64,000 nt of DNA from Roseomonas alba (GTDB lineage Bacteria; Pseudomonadota; Alphaproteobacteria; Acetobacterales; Acetobacteraceae): positions 682,001 through 746,000 of the forward strand of contig NZ_JAHYBZ010000002.1 of NCBI RefSeq assembly GCF_019430885.1, read 5' to 3'. Positions 8,236 through 16,875 of the stretch are shown piece by piece. Numbering within the stretch: position 1 is the first letter of the stretch; every line of letters begins with the position of its first letter. Both the position numbers and the translations under genes were made by a program. The notes beneath the pieces are model-generated. The model was not told the DNA's origin and searched no databases. It saw only the letters and a list, made by a program, of their open reading frames with translations.

Positions 8236-9408
8236 GTGCTCACCGGCACGCTGCGTCACGGCATCCCGCCGAATGACGAGCGTCAGCAGGATCACCCAGG
8301 CGAGCGGCCCGGCGAAGAACGCCTTGCCGGCCAGCGCCACGCCCGGCAGCAGGCAGGCGACCATAGCAAGCGGCGCCTCGCCGGGGAGCCAGCCGCCCTG
8401 GCGCTGTGCCGCACGCGCAAGGAAGGCGACCGCCATACCAAGCAGCACCTGATCGTAGATCAGCACATAGGGGGTCACCAGCATCATCGCGCCAAAGGTC
8501 GCGACGGCGCGCAGTTCGGCCTGCGCGGACCCGTCGCGGCGCCAGAAGTGAACCGCGACACCGATGGCGAGGAGGGCCACGGCGATGTGCACGCCCCAGG
8601 CGACGACGCCCGGAACACCAAGCGAGCGCAGCGCCGTCTGGACGGCGTGGTAGAAGAAGACCGGCTGCCCGTCCGACATCGCCAGGGTGCCGACGGCATT
8701 CGACAGCGACTGCACGAAGGCCAGCCAGATGCCGCGGCCGAACACCATCTCGGTCAGCAGAACGCAACCGATGCTGCCCAGGCTCGCCGCGATGAAGGTG
8801 GTCCAGCGCCGTCCCAGCAACAGCAGCACAGGCAGGATGGCGCCGAATTGCGGCTTGTAGGTCAGCAGGGCGAGGCACAGCCCCGCCGCGACTGGCCGCC
8901 GGTCGAGCCAATGCATCGCAAGCCCCGCGAGCATCGCCGTCAGAAAGCCGTTCTGGCCCAGCATCGCGCAGAACAGCGCCGCCGGCGCCAGCAGTGCCAG
9001 CAGCAGGATGCGCCAATCCTGCGTCACCCGCCGCAGCGTCCAGATGAAGCCACCCGCCGTCACCAGCGTCCAGCACAGCCAGGCCCAGCCGTAGGGCAGC
9101 ATCGCAATCGGCGTCACTACGAACAGGAAGCCCGGCGGGTTGCGCCAGAGCAGCGCGCCCGAGACGGGCCGGCCCATCAGCCGCTCGGCGAAATCGACGA
9201 ACCACGCGCCATCATAAATCGCCATCGCCTGGCCCGCAGCCGCGGCGCGCCCGGCGGTCCAGAACACCGTGAAGTCGCCGATGAAGGCCGTGCCGCCACC
9301 GCCCGCCAGACCCAGCGCCTGGGCCAGCACCAGCGTCAGCGCGAGCAGATAGACCAGGGCGGCGACATCCGCCGCAACAAGGCGTCGCCCGCCTTCCTCA
9401 CGCAGCAT
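8221..9408 (-). CDS. GT87-like (DUF2029) membrane glycosyltransferase
   Basis: 395 residues with about ten hydrophobic helices. Conserved GT87 features are an early acidic residue after the first helix (FIGDFTVFWTAGR), the segment MLGQNGFLTAMLAGLA and the motif LLTYKPQFG, which matches the family's typical KPQ turn. GT87 proteins transfer mannose or related sugars from polyprenyl-phosphate carriers at the inner membrane, with the active site facing the periplasm. It stands alone, convergent with the phosphonopyruvate hydrolase-like gene and 57 nt below the LysR gene, so its acceptor is unknown. Confidence 0.75.
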   Translation of the reverse strand: MLREEGGRRLVAADVAALVYLLALTLVLAQALGLAGGGGTAFIGDFTVFWTAGRAAAAGQAMAIYDGAWFVDFAERLMGRPVSGALLWRNPPGFLFVVTPIAMLPYGWAWLCWTLVTAGGFIWTLRRVTQDWRILLLALLAPAALFCAMLGQNGFLTAMLAGLAMHWLDRRPVAAGLCLALLTYKPQFGAILPVLLLLGRRWTTFIAASLGSIGCVLLTEMVFGRGIWLAFVQSLSNAVGTLAMSDGQPVFFYHAVQTALRSLGVPGVVAWGVHIAVALLAIGVAVHFWRRDGSAQAELRAVATFGAMMLVTPYVLIYDQVLLGMAVAFLARAAQRQGGWLPGEAPLAMVACLLPGVALAGKAFFAGPLAWVILLTLVIRRDAVTQRAGEHSYIE

Positions 9409-9465
9409 GCCGGTGCATCTCCTGCCCCCGGTGGCGGCCGCGACATCGCGCCTTGCCGGACCGCA

Positions 9466-10371
9466 TCACGACAGGGGCGGGAACAGACGCCCGGCCAGCG
9501 CCAGCGCGAGCCGCACCGCCTCGCTCTCCCGCTCCGCGCTCCAGGCGAGCGCAACGCCAACGCCGCGCAGCGGCCCCGCCAGCATGCGGAAGCCCACGCC
9601 GGGTGGGTTCAGCCGCGCCATGCCCTCCGAGACGAGCGCGACGCCAAGCCCCGCCGCAACGAAGCCGAGCTGCGCCATGGCCGATCCGACCTCCCGCACC
9701 GCCACCGGCGCGAAGCCGGCGGCACGGCACGCCGCCGTCATCGCATCCGAATAGGCCGGGCTGATCGCGCGCGGCAGCACCAGCATCGGCTCATCCGCCA
9801 GCATCGCGAGGGGCAGCGGATCGGGCCCGGACAGCATCGCATGCCCCACCGGCAGCGCGACCACCAGGCGGTCCTCGCCGAGCGGGCGCAGCCGGATCGG
9901 CGCGACCTCGCGATCCGCGCGCAGCAGGGCGAGGTCCGCCTCGCCGCGGCGCAGCGCCTCCATCGCATCCGCCGTGTCCATCTCCCTCACGCTGATCGCC
10001 GCCTCGGGCCGCGCCGCCTGCATGGCGCGCACCAGCGGCGGCAGGTAGTCGAACAGCGCCGAGGTGACGCAGGCGACGGACACCGGCGCCGAACGGCCCG
10101 AGCGCAATTCCCGCGCGAGGGATTCGAGATCCGCTGCATCGCCCGCGACGCGCCGCGCCAGCGGCAGCAGCGCCTCCCCTTCCCGCGTCGGCCGCGCGCC
10201 CTTGCCCGTGCGCTCGAGCAGCCGCACGCCCAGCTCGCGCTCCAGCGCCTGGATCTGCGCCGTCAGCGGCGGCTGCGAGATGCCAAGCCGCGCTGCCGCC
10301 CGTCCGAAATGCCCTTCCTCCGCCACCGCGAGGAAATGCCCGAGGCGGCGCACCAGCCGGAAATCCATCAC
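9466..10371 (-). CDS. LysR-family transcriptional regulator
   Basis: 301 residues. The N-terminal winged helix-turn-helix (about residues 4-62) carries the LysR signature FxxVAExGHFGRAAxRLGxSQPPLTxQI. A two-lobed ligand-binding domain follows (about 90-295). It is divergent from prpD with a 107-bp intergenic region holding a CAATC-G-GATTG palindrome, so autoregulation and control of prpDC are likely. The usual dedicated prp regulators belong to other families, so this would be a LysR-type control of propionate use. The effector is unknown. Confidence 0.85.
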   Translation of the reverse strand: MMDFRLVRRLGHFLAVAEEGHFGRAAARLGISQPPLTAQIQALERELGVRLLERTGKGARPTREGEALLPLARRVAGDAADLESLARELRSGRSAPVSVACVTSALFDYLPPLVRAMQAARPEAAISVREMDTADAMEALRRGEADLALLRADREVAPIRLRPLGEDRLVVALPVGHAMLSGPDPLPLAMLADEPMLVLPRAISPAYSDAMTAACRAAGFAPVAVREVGSAMAQLGFVAAGLGVALVSEGMARLNPPGVGFRMLAGPLRGVGVALAWSAERESEAVRLALALAGRLFPPLS

Positions 10372-10400
10372 GATACGGAAATCCTATTGCGCCCCGCGGT

Positions 10401-10426
10401 CAATCGGATTGGACGATCACGCGATC
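10401..10426. promoter_or_regulatory. Candidate LysR operator between lysR and prpD
   Basis: In the divergent spacer an 11-bp palindrome CAATC-G-GATTG (10401-10411) is followed by GATC-ACGC-GATC (10415-10426). LysR regulators usually bind dyads in exactly this position. No footprint evidence is available; the palindromes are directly visible and the role is inferred. Confidence 0.4.
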
Positions 10427-10478
10427 CCGGAGCACAAGACGATCCGCTTTGCTCTTCTCTAAAGGGAGAACGCCGTCG

Positions 10479-12005
10479 ATGAAGCTCCACCCCGTCAAGG
10501 TCCACCCGTCCAAGGCGCTGCTGAAGCGCGAGGACCAGCTCGCCTGGAAGATGGCCTCCGTCGCGACCGACAAGGTCGCGGTCGAGAAGGAGGTCCAGGA
10601 GATGATCATCAACCGGATCATCGACAACGCCTCGGTCGCCATCGCCGCGATCAACCGCCGCCCGGTCGTCTCGGCCCGCGGCATGGCGCTTGGCCACGCC
10701 AAGCGGGGCGGCGGCGCGCAGGTCATGGGCGTGAAGTCCGGCACGACGGTCTCGCCGGAATGGGCGGCCTGGGCGAACGGGACCGCCGTGCGTGAACTCG
10801 ACATGCATGACACCTTCCTCGCCGCCGACTACTCGCATCCGGGGGACAACATCCCGCCGGTGCTCGCCGTCGCCCAGGCGATGGAGAAGTCGGGGCGCGA
10901 CCTGATCCGGGGCCTCGCCACCGGCTACGAGCTGCAGATCGACCTGGTGCGCGCCATCTGCCTGCATGAGCACAAGGTCGACCACATCGCCCATCTCGGG
11001 CCCTCGGCGGCGGCCGGCATCGGCACGCTGCTGAAGCTGCCGCAGGAGGTGGTCTTCCAGTCCATCCAGCAGGCGCTGCACACCACCATCTCCTTCCGCC
11101 AGTCGCGCAAGGGCGAGATCTCGTCCTGGAAGGCCTATGCCCCGGCCCATGCCGGCAAGCTGGCGATCGAGGCGGTGGACCGCTGCATGCGCGGTGAGGG
11201 CGCGCCCTCCCCCATCTATGAGGGCGAGGATTCGGTCATTGCCTGGGTGCTGTCCGGCCGGTCGAACCGCGACGACGTCTATGGGCCCGTCTACTACCAT
11301 GTGCCCCTGCCCGAGGCCGGCGAGCCGAAGCGCGCCATCCTGTCGAGCTACACCAAGGAGCACTCGGCGGAATACCAGTCCCAGGCCCTGATCGACCTCG
11401 CCTTCCGCATGCGCGAACAGATCGAGGATATGGAGGCGATCGAGAAGATCGTCATCCACACCTCCCACCACACCCACTACGTGATCGGGACCGGGGCGAA
11501 CGATCCGCAGAAGATGGACCCGAAGGCGTCCCGCGAGACGCTCGACCACTCCATCATGTACATCTTCGCCGTCGCCCTGCAGGACGGGCGCTGGCACCAT
11601 GTCGACAGCTATGCGCCGAAGCGCGCCGGCCGCGCCGACACCGTCCGCCTGTGGCACAAGATCGAGACCACCGAGGACCCGGAATGGACCCGCAAGTACC
11701 ATTCCAAGGACCCCGACGAGCTCGCCTTCGGCGGCCGGGTCGAGATCTTCTTCAAGGATGGCGGCAAGCTGGTGGATGAACTGGGCGTCGCCAACGCCCA
11801 CCCGAACGGCGCGCGGCCCTTCGCCCGGGCGCAGTACATCAACAAGTTCCGTACCCTGACGGACGGCATCATCTCCGCCCGTGAGTCGAACCGCTTCATC
11901 GAGGTGGTGCAGGACCTGCCGCGCCTGAAGGCCGGCGAGCTGAGCGCGCTGAATGTCGCCCTGCCGGCTGGCGGGCTGCTCGACAGCAAGCCCGGCATCT
12001 TCTGA
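10479..12005 (+). CDS. prpD: 2-methylcitrate dehydratase PrpD
   Basis: 508 residues from ATG 10479, preceded by AAAGGGAGAA at 10461-10470, so the in-frame start 30 nt upstream is rejected. It matches the MmgE/PrpD family along its length: [65 protein letters not shown] and a C-terminal NFRTL-like KFRTLTDG. It dehydrates 2-methylcitrate to cis-2-methylaconitate in propionyl-CoA catabolism. prpC follows after 65 nt. A 9-bp hairpin at 12013-12036 in that gap may set the relative expression of the two. Confidence 0.9.
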   Translation: MKLHPVKVHPSKALLKREDQLAWKMASVATDKVAVEKEVQEMIINRIIDNASVAIAAINRRPVVSARGMALGHAKRGGGAQVMGVKSGTTVSPEWAAWANGTAVRELDMHDTFLAADYSHPGDNIPPVLAVAQAMEKSGRDLIRGLATGYELQIDLVRAICLHEHKVDHIAHLGPSAAAGIGTLLKLPQEVVFQSIQQALHTTISFRQSRKGEISSWKAYAPAHAGKLAIEAVDRCMRGEGAPSPIYEGEDSVIAWVLSGRSNRDDVYGPVYYHVPLPEAGEPKRAILSSYTKEHSAEYQSQALIDLAFRMREQIEDMEAIEKIVIHTSHHTHYVIGTGANDPQKMDPKASRETLDHSIMYIFAVALQDGRWHHVDSYAPKRAGRADTVRLWHKIETTEDPEWTRKYHSKDPDELAFGGRVEIFFKDGGKLVDELGVANAHPNGARPFARAQYINKFRTLTDGIISARESNRFIEVVQDLPRLKAGELSALNVALPAGGLLDSKPGIF

Positions 12006-12012
12006 CCCGAGC

Positions 12013-12036
12013 GGGGCGGCGCGTCGCCGCCGCCCC
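12013..12036 (+). terminator. Intercistronic hairpin between prpD and prpC
   Basis: Perfect stem GGGGCGGCG (12013-12021) / CGCCGCCCC (12028-12036) with a 6-nt loop, just after the prpD stop. It has no T-tract, so it is more likely a stability or attenuation element within the operon than a full terminator. Confidence 0.45.
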
Positions 12037-12070
12037 CTCCCCCTTCCCGATCACCGCAACGAGGAAACCC

Positions 12071-13204
12071 ATGACGGACACGCCTGACATCAAGAAGGGC
12101 CTGGTCGGCGTCTATGCCGACGAGTCCTCCATCTCCAAGGTGATGCCAGAGACCAACTCGCTGACCTATCGCGGCTATGCCGTGCAGGATCTCTGTGAGA
12201 ACGCCTCCTTCGACGAGACCGCCTTCCTGCTGTGGAACGGGGAGCTGCCCTCGAAGGCCGAGCTCGCCGCCTTCCAGGCCGAGGAGAAGGCGAACCGGGC
12301 GCTGTCCCCCGCCCTGCTGCGGGTGATCGCCGAATTCCCCAAGGATGCGCACCCGATGGATGCGATCCGTTCCGCCGTCTCCTTCATGGGGATGGAGGAT
12401 CCGGAGACCGCCGACATCTCCGACGCCGCCCAGCGGCGCAAGGCGATGCGCCTCCTCGCCAAGATCCCGACCGCGGTCGCCGCGGCGCACAGGGCCTCCA
12501 AGGGCCAGGCGCCGATCGCGCCGGACGCCTCGCTCTCCTTCGGCGCCAACTTCTTCAACATGGTGTTCGGGAAGGTGCCGCAGCCGGAGGTGCTGAGGGC
12601 CTTCGACGTCTCGATGATCCTCTACGCCGAGCACACCTTCAACGCCTCGACCTTCACTGCCCGGACGATCTGCTCGACCCAGGCGGACATGCATGGGGCG
12701 ATCACCGGGGCGATCGCCGCGCTGAAGGGCCCGCTGCATGGCGGCGCCAATGAGGCGGTGATGCACATGCTGAAGGAGATCCCCTCCCCCGAGGCGGCGG
12801 CCGGCTGGCTGGAAGGCAAGTTCGACCACAAGGCGCTGGTGATGGGCTTCGGTCACCGGGTCTACAAGACCGGCGACAGCCGCGTCCCCACCATGAAGAA
12901 GTACGCGGAGATCATGGCCGAGGTGGTGGGCGACCGCCGCTGGATGAACACCTCCAACGTGCTCGCGCAGGTCATGCTGGAGCGGAAGAACATCCACCCG
13001 AACCTCGATTTCCCGGCGGGGCCTGCCTACTACCTGATGGGCTTCGACATCCCGCTCTTCACCCCGATCTTCGTGTGCTCCCGCATCACCGGCTGGGCGG
13101 CACATGTGCTGGAACAGGCGGCCGACAACCGGCTGATCCGCCCGCTCTCCTGGTACACGGGTCCGGAGCAGCGTCCCGTCGTGCCGCTGCCGCAGCGCGG
13201 CTGA
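12071..13204 (+). CDS. prpC: 2-methylcitrate synthase / citrate synthase PrpC
   Basis: 377 residues, the length of the short type II-like methylcitrate synthases. Catalytic motifs are [26 protein letters not shown] and [16 protein letters not shown], which carry the two catalytic histidines and the aspartate. It condenses propionyl-CoA with oxaloacetate to 2-methylcitrate, the substrate pathway of PrpD just upstream. GAGGAAACCC precedes the ATG. It could also accept acetyl-CoA, as many PrpC enzymes do. Methylisocitrate lyase (PrpB) is not in this window. Confidence 0.9.
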   Translation: MTDTPDIKKGLVGVYADESSISKVMPETNSLTYRGYAVQDLCENASFDETAFLLWNGELPSKAELAAFQAEEKANRALSPALLRVIAEFPKDAHPMDAIRSAVSFMGMEDPETADISDAAQRRKAMRLLAKIPTAVAAAHRASKGQAPIAPDASLSFGANFFNMVFGKVPQPEVLRAFDVSMILYAEHTFNASTFTARTICSTQADMHGAITGAIAALKGPLHGGANEAVMHMLKEIPSPEAAAGWLEGKFDHKALVMGFGHRVYKTGDSRVPTMKKYAEIMAEVVGDRRWMNTSNVLAQVMLERKNIHPNLDFPAGPAYYLMGFDIPLFTPIFVCSRITGWAAHVLEQAADNRLIRPLSWYTGPEQRPVVPLPQRG

Positions 13205-13213
13205 GTGAACGCT

Positions 13214-13246
13214 CTTCCCGCCGCGTGCATGCAGCGCGGCGGGAAG
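13214..13246 (+). terminator. Strong hairpin after prpC
   Basis: A perfect 12-bp stem, CTTCCCGCCGCG (13214-13225) with CGCGGCGGGAAG (13235-13246), and a 9-nt loop, starting 9 nt after the prpC stop. It is followed by AAAA rather than T residues on the plus strand. Position and strength argue for transcription termination or mRNA 3'-end protection of prpDC. Confidence 0.6.
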
Positions 13247-13853
13247 AAAACGCGCGCGACGCCGATGCGTTGCACGCCGCGTCGAACGCCCCGACGCACA
13301 TCCGGCGCGACAGCGGCGCCACACACCGCACATCGCGATGCACGTCGCGCGCATTTTGCGCACGTCGTCGTGCGGATTCTGTTGACACCGAATATGCGCG
13401 TGCAGATAGCGTGACACCGCGCGAATCATCTTGCGCGATTCGTCGACTTCGCTTTCTCGCACGTCGCTCCGCATCACTGCTCCGGACCGTCGTCTGCGAA
13501 GACCATCGACGCATCGGGAAGGGTGACCGCCGCAGCAGGGAAGGACGGTCGATGGACCGCGGACTCTTGGGACGGATGGCGTGCAAGCTCTTCCATCCCG
13601 CTTCGTCGGGAGACGCCACACTGGCGCCGCACTCCGGCGGAAGAGATATCGGAAGCGAGACGCGGCGGGGATTTGCCGCGATCGCCACGCTTCCGACGAC
13701 CCGCATCCGCACGATTGCCCGAAAGTCGACGGAGCGCGCCACGGGATCCGCGCGCCTGACGCCGGCGCGTCCCGACCTGCTGTCCCCCCGGAGCCGTCGC
13801 GCCGATGCGCGCCGCACTCCACCCACCGGAACGCACGGAGACACCAGAACACC
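13247..13853. other. Long non-coding region upstream of the histone-like gene
   Basis: No convincing gene is present in about 600 bases. The first 200 bases are rich in CG-type words such as GCGCACGTCG and TGCACGTCGCG, and an inverted repeat CGAATC (13422-13427) / GATTCG (13437-13442) is present. A TTGACA at 13382 followed after 17 nt by GATAGC gives a weak sigma70-like promoter, which would make a leader of more than 400 nt. Arginine-rich frames crossing it have no start context or family resemblance. Confidence 0.45.
13382..13410 (+). promoter_or_regulatory. Possible sigma70-type promoter for the histone-like gene
   Basis: A perfect TTGACA hexamer (13382-13387) stands 17 nt before GATAGC (13405-13410), which matches the -10 consensus at three of six positions. 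It is the only consensus -35 box I see in this GC-rich spacer. Use in vivo is not shown. Confidence 0.3.
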
Positions 13854-14474
13854 ATGACCGACATCATCGAAACCGCTGAAGCCGAGGAAGGCCTGCGCGC
13901 CCAGCCGATGGCGATGGCCGCGGCGAAGAAGAAGGCGCCGGCGAAGCGCAAGCCCGCCGCCGCCAAGGCGAAGAAGCCGGCCGCGAAGAAGGCCGCTGCC
14001 AAGAAGCCGGCCGCGAAGAAGACCGTCGCCAAGAAGGCCGCGCCGAAGAAGGCCGCTGCCAAGAAGCCGGCCGCGAAGAAGACCGTCGCCAAGAAGGCCG
14101 CGCCGAAGAAGGCCGCTGCCAAGAAGCCGGCCGCGAAGAAGGCCGTCGCCAAGAAGGCCGCGCCGAAGAAGGCCGCTGCCAAGAAGCCGGTCGCCAAGAA
14201 GGCCGTCGCCAAGAAGGCCGCGCCGAAGAAGGCCGCTGCCAAGAAGCCGGTCGCCAAGAAGGCCATCGCCAAGAAGGCCGCTCCGAAGAAGGCCGCTGCC
14301 AGGAAGCCGGCCGCCAAGAAGGCCGCGCCTGCTCCGAAGAAGGCGGTCGTGAAGTCCGCAGCGCGCGTCGAGGCCGCGAAGAAGGCCGCGGCGACCCGCG
14401 CTGCGAAGAAGGCCGCCGCCGCCGCCGCCGCTGCGGCAGAGCCGGCGCCGGCCGCTGAGACCCCGATGGAATAA
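13854..14474 (+). CDS. Histone H1-like, lysine/alanine-rich DNA-binding protein
   Basis: 206 residues. After an acidic N-terminus ([13 protein letters not shown]) nearly the whole protein is a low-complexity array of Lys-Lys pairs spaced by Ala/Pro/Val (AAKKPAAKK type), ending in a poly-Ala stretch and an acidic tail. It resembles the C-terminal domain of histone H1 and bacterial HctB-like/AlgP-like proteins, which bind DNA non-specifically and condense the nucleoid. The array is encoded by a 60-bp tandem repeat (13981-14320), so copy number may vary between strains. A clear intrinsic terminator follows at 14499. Confidence 0.85.
   Translation: MTDIIETAEAEEGLRAQPMAMAAAKKKAPAKRKPAAAKAKKPAAKKAAAKKPAAKKTVAKKAAPKKAAAKKPAAKKTVAKKAAPKKAAAKKPAAKKAVAKKAAPKKAAAKKPVAKKAVAKKAAPKKAAAKKPVAKKAIAKKAAPKKAAARKPAAKKAAPAPKKAVVKSAARVEAAKKAAATRAAKKAAAAAAAAAEPAPAAETPME
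13981..14320 (+). repeat. 60-bp tandem repeat array within the histone-like gene
   Basis: Successive 60-nt blocks starting at 13981, 14041, 14101, 14161, 14221 and 14281 are near-identical, each encoding 20 residues. Differences are a few single-base changes (for example CCGCGAAG to TCGCCAAG, GTC to ATC). Such exact periodicity favours slippage or unequal recombination. Confidence 0.95.
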
Positions 14475-14498
14475 GACCGTCGCCGATCCCGGCGAGCG

Positions 14499-14531
14499 GG
14501 GCGTCGTCCGCAAGGCGGGCGGCGCCCTTTT
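14499..14531 (+). terminator. Intrinsic terminator of the histone-like gene
   Basis: A 13-bp stem (14499-14511 paired with 14515-14527, including two G-T pairs) with an AAG loop is followed directly by TTTT (14528-14531). It starts 24 nt after the stop codon. This is one of the few hairpins in the window with a T-tract. Confidence 0.75.
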
Positions 14532-14550
14532 CGCGATCGCGGACACCATC

Positions 14551-15015
14551 ATGCCCGACATCCTTGCTCTGCAGCCGGCCCAACGCCACCGGCTCGCGCC
14601 GTTGCTCGAAGCCTATGCCGGGGAGATGCGCGACACCCTCGCCGGCAGCCGCCCCGCGCGCGGCGAGGAGGCCGCCGCGCTGCTCGCCGCCGATGCGCGC
14701 ACCGAGGTCCTCGTGGCCACCGAGGGTGACGCGATCCTCGCTTTCGCCATCTTCTTCGACCTGCCCGAGGCGGTCTTCGCACGTCGCTGCGGTGCGCTGG
14801 ACGACCTGTTCGTCCGCCCCGACCGGCGCGGCGCGGGCCTGGCGCGCGCGCTGATCGACGCGCTCTGCGCGCTGGGCCGCGAGCGCGGCTGGTCGCATCT
14901 GCGCTGGATCGTGCCCGAAGCCGATCGTGGCGCCATCGCGCTGTATGAGCGCATCGCCACCCGTGCCGACTGGCGCTCCTACGTCATCCGCCTCGATCCC
15001 GACGCATCGCTGTGA
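14551..15015 (+). CDS. GNAT-family N-acetyltransferase
   Basis: 154 residues, a single GNAT domain. The acetyl-CoA pyrophosphate-binding motif A is clear: LDDLFVRPDRRGAGLARALI (R-x-x-G-x-G/A type), followed by motif B with ALYERIATR near residues 128-136. It should transfer an acetyl group to an amine; the substrate cannot be read. It sits alone between the histone terminator and the helicase. A role in acetylating the neighbouring lysine-rich protein is tempting but has no direct support. Confidence 0.8.
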   Translation: MPDILALQPAQRHRLAPLLEAYAGEMRDTLAGSRPARGEEAAALLAADARTEVLVATEGDAILAFAIFFDLPEAVFARRCGALDDLFVRPDRRGAGLARALIDALCALGRERGWSHLRWIVPEADRGAIALYERIATRADWRSYVIRLDPDASL

Positions 15016-15071
15016 CGCAGCCCTGCGTCCCGCGCGCTTGACGTGGCGCCCGCGCGGGGACACTAGAGTGC

Positions 15072-15097
15072 GATTGGTTCACATCCGTTCACCAATC
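15072..15097. promoter_or_regulatory. Inverted repeat upstream of the RNA helicase
   Basis: GATTGGT (15072-15078) and ACCAATC (15091-15097) form a 7-bp dyad separated by 12 nt; TTCAC occurs twice inside it. It lies about 105 nt before the helicase start. It could be an operator or a 5'-leader hairpin. Confidence 0.35.
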
Positions 15098-15200
15098 ACG
15101 CCCCCGCTTATTGTTTGATTGCGTGATCCAGACCTCCAGTGCATGCGCACCTGCGATCATCACGCTCCAGCGCGCCATCTTCCCGGAAGTTCCTCCCCCC

Positions 15201-16841
15201 ATGTCCTTCGCAGACCTGCCCGCGCCGTTGCGCGAGGCACTCACCGCCCGTGGCTATGCCGAGCCCACCCCCGTGCAATCCGCCGTCCTGACGCCGGATG
15301 CGGCCGGACGCGACCTGCTGGTCTCCGCCCAGACCGGGTCGGGCAAGACCGTCGCCTTCGGCCTCGCCATCGCGCCCGAACTGCTCGGCGATGCACCGCG
15401 CCTGAAGCCGGCCGGCGCACCGCTCGCCCTCGTCGTGGCGCCGACGCGCGAACTCGCCTTGCAGGTGAAAGCTGAGCTCACCTGGCTCTACGCGCCGGCG
15501 GGGGGGCGCGTCGTCTCCTGTGTCGGCGGCATGGACCCGGTGGCGGAGCGGCGGCAGCTCTCGCACGGGGCTCATATCGTGGTCGGCACGCCGGGACGTC
15601 TGCGGGATCATCTGGAACGCGGGAACCTCATTCCCGGCTCGCTGCGCGCCGTGGTGCTGGACGAGGCCGACGAAATGCTCGACCTCGGCTTCAAGGAGGA
15701 GCTGGAGGCGATCCTCGACGAGACGCCGGCCGAACGGCGCACCCTGCTCTTCTCCGCCACCGTGCCGCGCGGCATCGCCGCCCTGGCCAAGGGCTACCAG
15801 CGCGACGCCCTGCGCATCGAGGCGACCAGCCAGGCAGAGCCCCATGGCGACATCGAATACCGCGCCGCCATCGTTGCCCCGCATGAACTGGAACGCGCCG
15901 TGGTGAACCTGCTGCGGCTCGAGGATGCGCGCATCGCCATGGTCTTCTGCGCGACGCGCGCTTCCGTCGCGCGGCTGCACGGCAATCTCTCCGAGCGCGG
16001 CTTCTCGGCCGTGGCCCTGTCGGGCGAGCTGTCCCAGGCCGAGCGGTCCCGGGCGCTGCAGAACCTGCGCGACGGGAGGGCGCGGGTCTGCGTCGCGACC
16101 GACGTCGCCGCGCGTGGCATCGACCTGCCGGATCTGGGCCTGGTGATCCATGCGGAACTGCCGCGCGACCCGGAGACGCTGCTGCATCGCTCGGGCCGCA
16201 CCGGCCGCGCCGGGCGCAAGGGCGTGTCGGTACTGCTGGTGCCGCATACGCGCCGGCGCCTGGCCGAACGCCTGATCGCCGCGGCGCGGGTGAAGGCGAG
16301 CTGGGCACCCGCGCCTTCCGCCGAGGCGGTGCGCGCGCGCGATGACGAACGCCTCGCCGCCCAGGCGCGCGCGATGGTGGCGGAGGAGCCGGAGGAGGCC
16401 GATCTGGATCTCGCCCGCCGCCTGCTTGCGGACCAGGCGGTGAGCGCCGAGGCCCTCGCCGCCGCACTGCTGCATGTCCTCCGCGCACCCCTGCCGGCGC
16501 CGGAGGAGGTGACGGAGATCGCCGACCGTTCTGCCCCGCGCGCGCCGCGCGAAGCCGCGCCGCGGCCTCAGGAGGGCGGCGGCGAGGAGGGTGTGTGGTT
16601 CCGCATGGATGTCGGCCGCGACGGGCGCGCCGATCCGAAGTGGCTGCTGCCCTTCCTGTGCCGGCGCGGGCATGTGACGCGCCAGGAGATTGGCCGCATC
16701 CGCATCCTGGCGCGCGAGACGCAGTTCGAGGTCGCGCCCTATGCCGCGCAGCGCTTCGCCGCCGCGTCGCGGAAGGGCGACGAGCAGGATGCCCATATCC
16801 GCATCGTGCCGATGCAACCGATGCGGCGCGGCAAGCGCTGA
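15201..16841 (+). CDS. DEAD-box RNA helicase with DbpA-like C-terminal RNA-binding domain
   Basis: 546 residues from ATG 15201; the in-frame extension to 15111 lacks family resemblance. Motifs in order: Q motif (PTPVQ, 22-26), AQTGSGKT (43-50), PTRELA (81-86), TPGR, DEAD (154-157), SAT (185-187), ARGIDLP and HRSGRTGRAG. After residue ~450 comes a DbpA-type RNA-binding domain (GVWFRMDVGRDGR...WLLPFLCRRG). This architecture unwinds short RNA duplexes with ATP, typically in large-subunit ribosome assembly or cold adaptation. An inverted repeat at 15072 may control it. Confidence 0.9.
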   Translation: MSFADLPAPLREALTARGYAEPTPVQSAVLTPDAAGRDLLVSAQTGSGKTVAFGLAIAPELLGDAPRLKPAGAPLALVVAPTRELALQVKAELTWLYAPAGGRVVSCVGGMDPVAERRQLSHGAHIVVGTPGRLRDHLERGNLIPGSLRAVVLDEADEMLDLGFKEELEAILDETPAERRTLLFSATVPRGIAALAKGYQRDALRIEATSQAEPHGDIEYRAAIVAPHELERAVVNLLRLEDARIAMVFCATRASVARLHGNLSERGFSAVALSGELSQAERSRALQNLRDGRARVCVATDVAARGIDLPDLGLVIHAELPRDPETLLHRSGRTGRAGRKGVSVLLVPHTRRRLAERLIAAARVKASWAPAPSAEAVRARDDERLAAQARAMVAEEPEEADLDLARRLLADQAVSAEALAAALLHVLRAPLPAPEEVTEIADRSAPRAPREAAPRPQEGGGEEGVWFRMDVGRDGRADPKWLLPFLCRRGHVTRQEIGRIRILARETQFEVAPYAAQRFAAASRKGDEQDAHIRIVPMQPMRRGKR

Positions 16842-16851
16842 GGGATCGGGA

Positions 16852-16869
16852 GAGGGACGCCTCCCCCTC
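16852..16869. terminator. Short hairpin between convergent helicase and metallo-hydrolase genes
   Basis: GAGGG (16852-16856) and CCCTC (16865-16869) form a 5-bp stem in the 34-bp gap between two convergent stop codons. It is a plausible but weak bidirectional terminator. Confidence 0.3.
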
Positions 16870-16875
16870 AACCGG

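Noticed and set aside
11609-14317. 902-residue minus-strand reading frame with Ala/Phe-rich repeats ([12 protein letters not shown] type)
   Set aside because: It is the antisense of prpD, prpC and the histone-like repeat. The apparent hydrophobic repeat is the complement of Lys/Ala codons, and high GC keeps such frames open.
13981-14320. CRISPR-like array
   Set aside because: The periodic 60-bp units have no variable spacers and lie in frame within a coding sequence.
13086-15063. Other long minus-strand frames across the histone-like gene
   Set aside because: They change character exactly with the 60-bp repeat and have no ribosome-binding site or family resemblance; the plus-strand gene explains the region.
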